Assembly (NCBI GenBank): GCA_030037515.1 | Contig: JASHRE010000055.1 | Coordinates: 1 to 8,614 of the forward strand | Reading direction: 5' to 3' | Source of the DNA: Candidatus Sulfotelmatobacter sp. | GTDB taxonomy: Bacteria > Acidobacteriota > Terriglobia > Terriglobales > Acidobacteriaceae | DNA length: 8,614 nucleotides | In this document: one piece after another, positions 7,067 through 8,614 of the stretch | Position numbering within the stretch: the stretch's first letter is position 1 | How the letters are laid out: each line of letters starts with the position of its first letter | The notes under the pieces: model-generated | Database searches by the model: none | What the model was told of the DNA's origin: nothing | The model's input: the letters and a program-made list of their open reading frames with translations, nothing else | Made by a program: the position numbers and the translations under genes

Positions 7067-8554
7067 GTGGCTAACATTCAGATCGTCGAGACTTCGCTGC
7101 GCGACGGCAACCAGAGTCTTTGGGCCGCGCTCGGCATCGACACCGCAAAAACTCTGACCATTGCGCCCGTCATGGACCGCGTTGGTTTCAAGGCCATCGA
7201 CTTTACCACTTCGACGCACATGGGCGTCGCGGTCCGCTACAAAAAAGAAGACCCGTGGGAGCGGATTCGGCTCATGGCGAAGGCCACTCCGAACACGCCC
7301 CTGCAATTTCTCTCGACCGGTTTCCGCTTCATTTCCTGGGAGACGGCCAGCCCTGAATTCATGAAGCTGGCTTTCCTGACCCTGGTGAAAAATGGGATTC
7401 GCCGCTTTGCGCTGGCGGATCCGATGAACAATGCCGATTCCAACATCGTCTGCGCGCGTACCCTCAAGCAGGTTGGCGGCGAGTACGTCATCGCCGCTCT
7501 GGTGTTCACCCTAACCCCCATCGACGATGACGAACGCTACGTAGAGCGCGCCCGGAAGCTGGCTGCCAGTCCAGACATTGACGCCCTGTATATCAAGGAT
7601 CCCGGCGGTCTTCTGAGCCCTGCGCGTGCCTGCACGCTGATTCCGGCAGTAAAGGCGGTGATTGGAGACAAGCCCTTGGAACTCCACTCGCACTGCACCA
7701 TCGGGCTCGGCGAGTTGGTCTACATGGACGCGCCCAACTGGGGCGTAGGCACGGTGCAGTGCGCCTCGGGCGCGGCGAGCGACGGGATTTCCAATCCGCC
7801 CTCCGAGCGCGTCGTGGCCAATCTCCGCGAACTCGGACACCAGGTCGATGTTGACGATCAAGCCTTGGCTGAAGTTGTCCGCTTCTTCACTCGCCTGGCC
7901 GAGGCGGAAGGACTTGCAGTCGGCCGTCCGCAGGCTTTTGACGCGGCATACTTCCATCACCAGCTGCCCGGAGGTATGACCGGCACCATGCGCCGGCACT
8001 TGGCAGAAAGCGGGCTCGCACACCGGGAACGCGCAGTGATAGAAGAATTAGGCCGGGTGCGAGAGGAATTGGGCTGGCCGATTGTGATGACCCCCTTCTC
8101 GCAGATGCTGCTGAGCCAGGCGGTCATCAACATAACCCGCAAGGAGCGCTACGAGGTTGTGTCGGACGAAGTGATTCGTTACGCCCTGGGCCGGTTCGGA
8201 AAACCGAATCTGCCGATTGCGCCGGAAGTGATGGATCGCATCGATTCCATGCCCCGAACCCGCGAACTTCGCCACCAGCCCGACATGCCGCCGGTTGCCG
8301 AGCTGCGCAGACGAATTGGGCGCGAACTCGGCGATGAGGAGTTCCTCCTGCGGGCGACGATGCCGGCCGAACAGGTTGACGCCATGAAAGCCGCCGGGCC
8401 CGCACCACGGACTTACAATCCGGAGACCGCTCCGGTGATGCAGTTGCTTCGCCATCTGGCAGCACGCCGCGACATCACACGTTTGTCGGTTGAGAAACCC
8501 GGCTTCAGGCTGCAGCTGAACGGCTCGCCGGCGCGGTCGAAAACGACAGCATGA
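7067..8554 (+). CDS. Biotin-dependent carboxyltransferase subunit (pyruvate carboxylase/oxaloacetate decarboxylase alpha type)
   Basis: This 495-aa HMGL-like TIM-barrel protein transfers CO2 from carboxybiotin to an acceptor. Landmarks are ETSLRDGNQS (8-17, metal-binding Asp13), ALADPMNN (116-122), DALYIKDPGGLL with the carbamylatable Lys177, ELHSHC with metal ligands His207 and His209, SGAASDGISNPP (234-245) and HQLPGGMTG (298-306). The conserved C-terminal region follows: TPFSQMLLSQAVINI (342-356), RYALGRFGKP and GDEEFLLRATMP. This is the family of pyruvate carboxylase PycB, oxaloacetate decarboxylase alpha and transcarboxylase 5S, but residues near the active site differ from them (DGNQ for DAHQ, HSHC for HTHD), so the acceptor is probably not pyruvate. 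There is no fused biotin domain. Instead, the last ~40 residues hold a helix-strand motif (457-485) resembling the AccB N-terminus. Following a phenol dikinase, the likely acceptor is the methyl group of a phosphorylated 4-hydroxyacetophenone. The reaction is inferred; the family is certain. Confidence 0.88.
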   Translation: MANIQIVETSLRDGNQSLWAALGIDTAKTLTIAPVMDRVGFKAIDFTTSTHMGVAVRYKKEDPWERIRLMAKATPNTPLQFLSTGFRFISWETASPEFMKLAFLTLVKNGIRRFALADPMNNADSNIVCARTLKQVGGEYVIAALVFTLTPIDDDERYVERARKLAASPDIDALYIKDPGGLLSPARACTLIPAVKAVIGDKPLELHSHCTIGLGELVYMDAPNWGVGTVQCASGAASDGISNPPSERVVANLRELGHQVDVDDQALAEVVRFFTRLAEAEGLAVGRPQAFDAAYFHHQLPGGMTGTMRRHLAESGLAHRERAVIEELGRVREELGWPIVMTPFSQMLLSQAVINITRKERYEVVSDEVIRYALGRFGKPNLPIAPEVMDRIDSMPRTRELRHQPDMPPVAELRRRIGRELGDEEFLLRATMPAEQVDAMKAAGPAPRTYNPETAPVMQLLRHLAARRDITRLSVEKPGFRLQLNGSPARSKTTA

Positions 8555-8614
8555 AACACAGATCCAGCCTGGGCAAGCACGGACGCCTCAGACCGGTAGA
8601 GGGTTTTGTGTTCG
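8551..8614 (+). CDS. Start of a further operon gene, cut by the window edge; possible biotin carboxylase
   Basis: The frame opened by ATG 8551 overlaps the carboxyltransferase stop as ATGA and stays open to the end of the window (21 codons). It is basic and unrecognisable at first (MKHRSSLGKHGRLR). In the same frame GTG 8608 follows a good Shine-Dalgarno, AGAGGG (8598-8603), and begins Met-Phe-(GNN codon). Biotin carboxylases commonly begin Met-Phe-x-Lys followed by LIANRGEIA, and that is the one component missing from this carboxylase. Two residues are far too few for identification, so the function is a prediction from context. Confidence 0.4.
   Translation, partial: MKHRSSLGKHGRLRPVEGFVF

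Noticed and set aside
6614..8554. Reading carrier and carboxyltransferase as a sodium-pumping oxaloacetate decarboxylase
   Set aside because: No membrane beta or small gamma subunit gene is adjacent, the biotin domain is not fused, and acceptor-site residues differ from the pyruvate type.

Overview
The window is a GC-rich bacterial chromosome segment with tightly packed genes and several non-ATG starts. It looks like part of an aromatic (lignin-derived phenolic) catabolism locus. The sequence does not fix the taxon: an environmental Acidobacteriota or proteobacterial soil lineage would fit, but I have no marker gene to decide. No RNA genes, mobile elements, CRISPR arrays or long repeats were seen.

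Left part (1-3261): the 3' end of a 3-hydroxyacyl-CoA dehydrogenase (plus strand, cut by the window edge) converges on a feruloyl-CoA-synthase-like acyl-CoA ligase (minus strand). A MarR-family regulator is transcribed divergently from the ligase. This is the usual layout of a hydroxycinnamate (ferulate/coumarate) module, in which the repressor senses the aryl-CoA thioester made by the ligase. The dehydrogenase would supply the beta-oxidation step from hydroxyacyl-CoA to ketoacyl-CoA.

Right part (3262-8614): a TATAAT box lies in a 262-bp intergenic region, followed by four same-strand genes and the first codons of a fifth. They are (i) a 606-aa protein ending in the phospho-histidine swivel domain of PEP-utilizing enzymes, (ii) a 349-aa PEP-synthase-type ATP-binding subunit, (iii) a 149-aa biotin carboxyl carrier protein, (iv) a 495-aa pyruvate-carboxylase/oxaloacetate-decarboxylase-type carboxyltransferase, and (v) a cut-off gene whose start would suit a biotin carboxylase. 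Genes (i) and (ii) together make a split, two-subunit dikinase like phenylphosphate synthase PpsA/PpsB. Genes (iii) and (iv) make most of a biotin-dependent carboxylase.

The combination of a phenol-phosphorylating dikinase and a biotin carboxylase is the logic described for 4-hydroxyacetophenone/acetovanillone catabolism (Hpe in Rhodococcus, Acv in Sphingobium). There the phenol is phosphorylated, the methyl ketone is carboxylated to an aroylacetate, and the product enters CoA-dependent cleavage. The best reading of the window is therefore two converging routes: ferulate-type acids through ligase and beta-oxidation, and acetophenones through phosphorylation and carboxylation. Both would meet at an aroylacetyl-CoA such as vanilloylacetyl-CoA. 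This substrate assignment is inference from domain content and gene order. Notable oddities are an AccB-type carrier paired with a pyruvate-carboxylase-type carboxyltransferase, an AccB-N-terminus-like motif repeated at the carboxyltransferase C-terminus, and altered residues around the carboxyltransferase active site.
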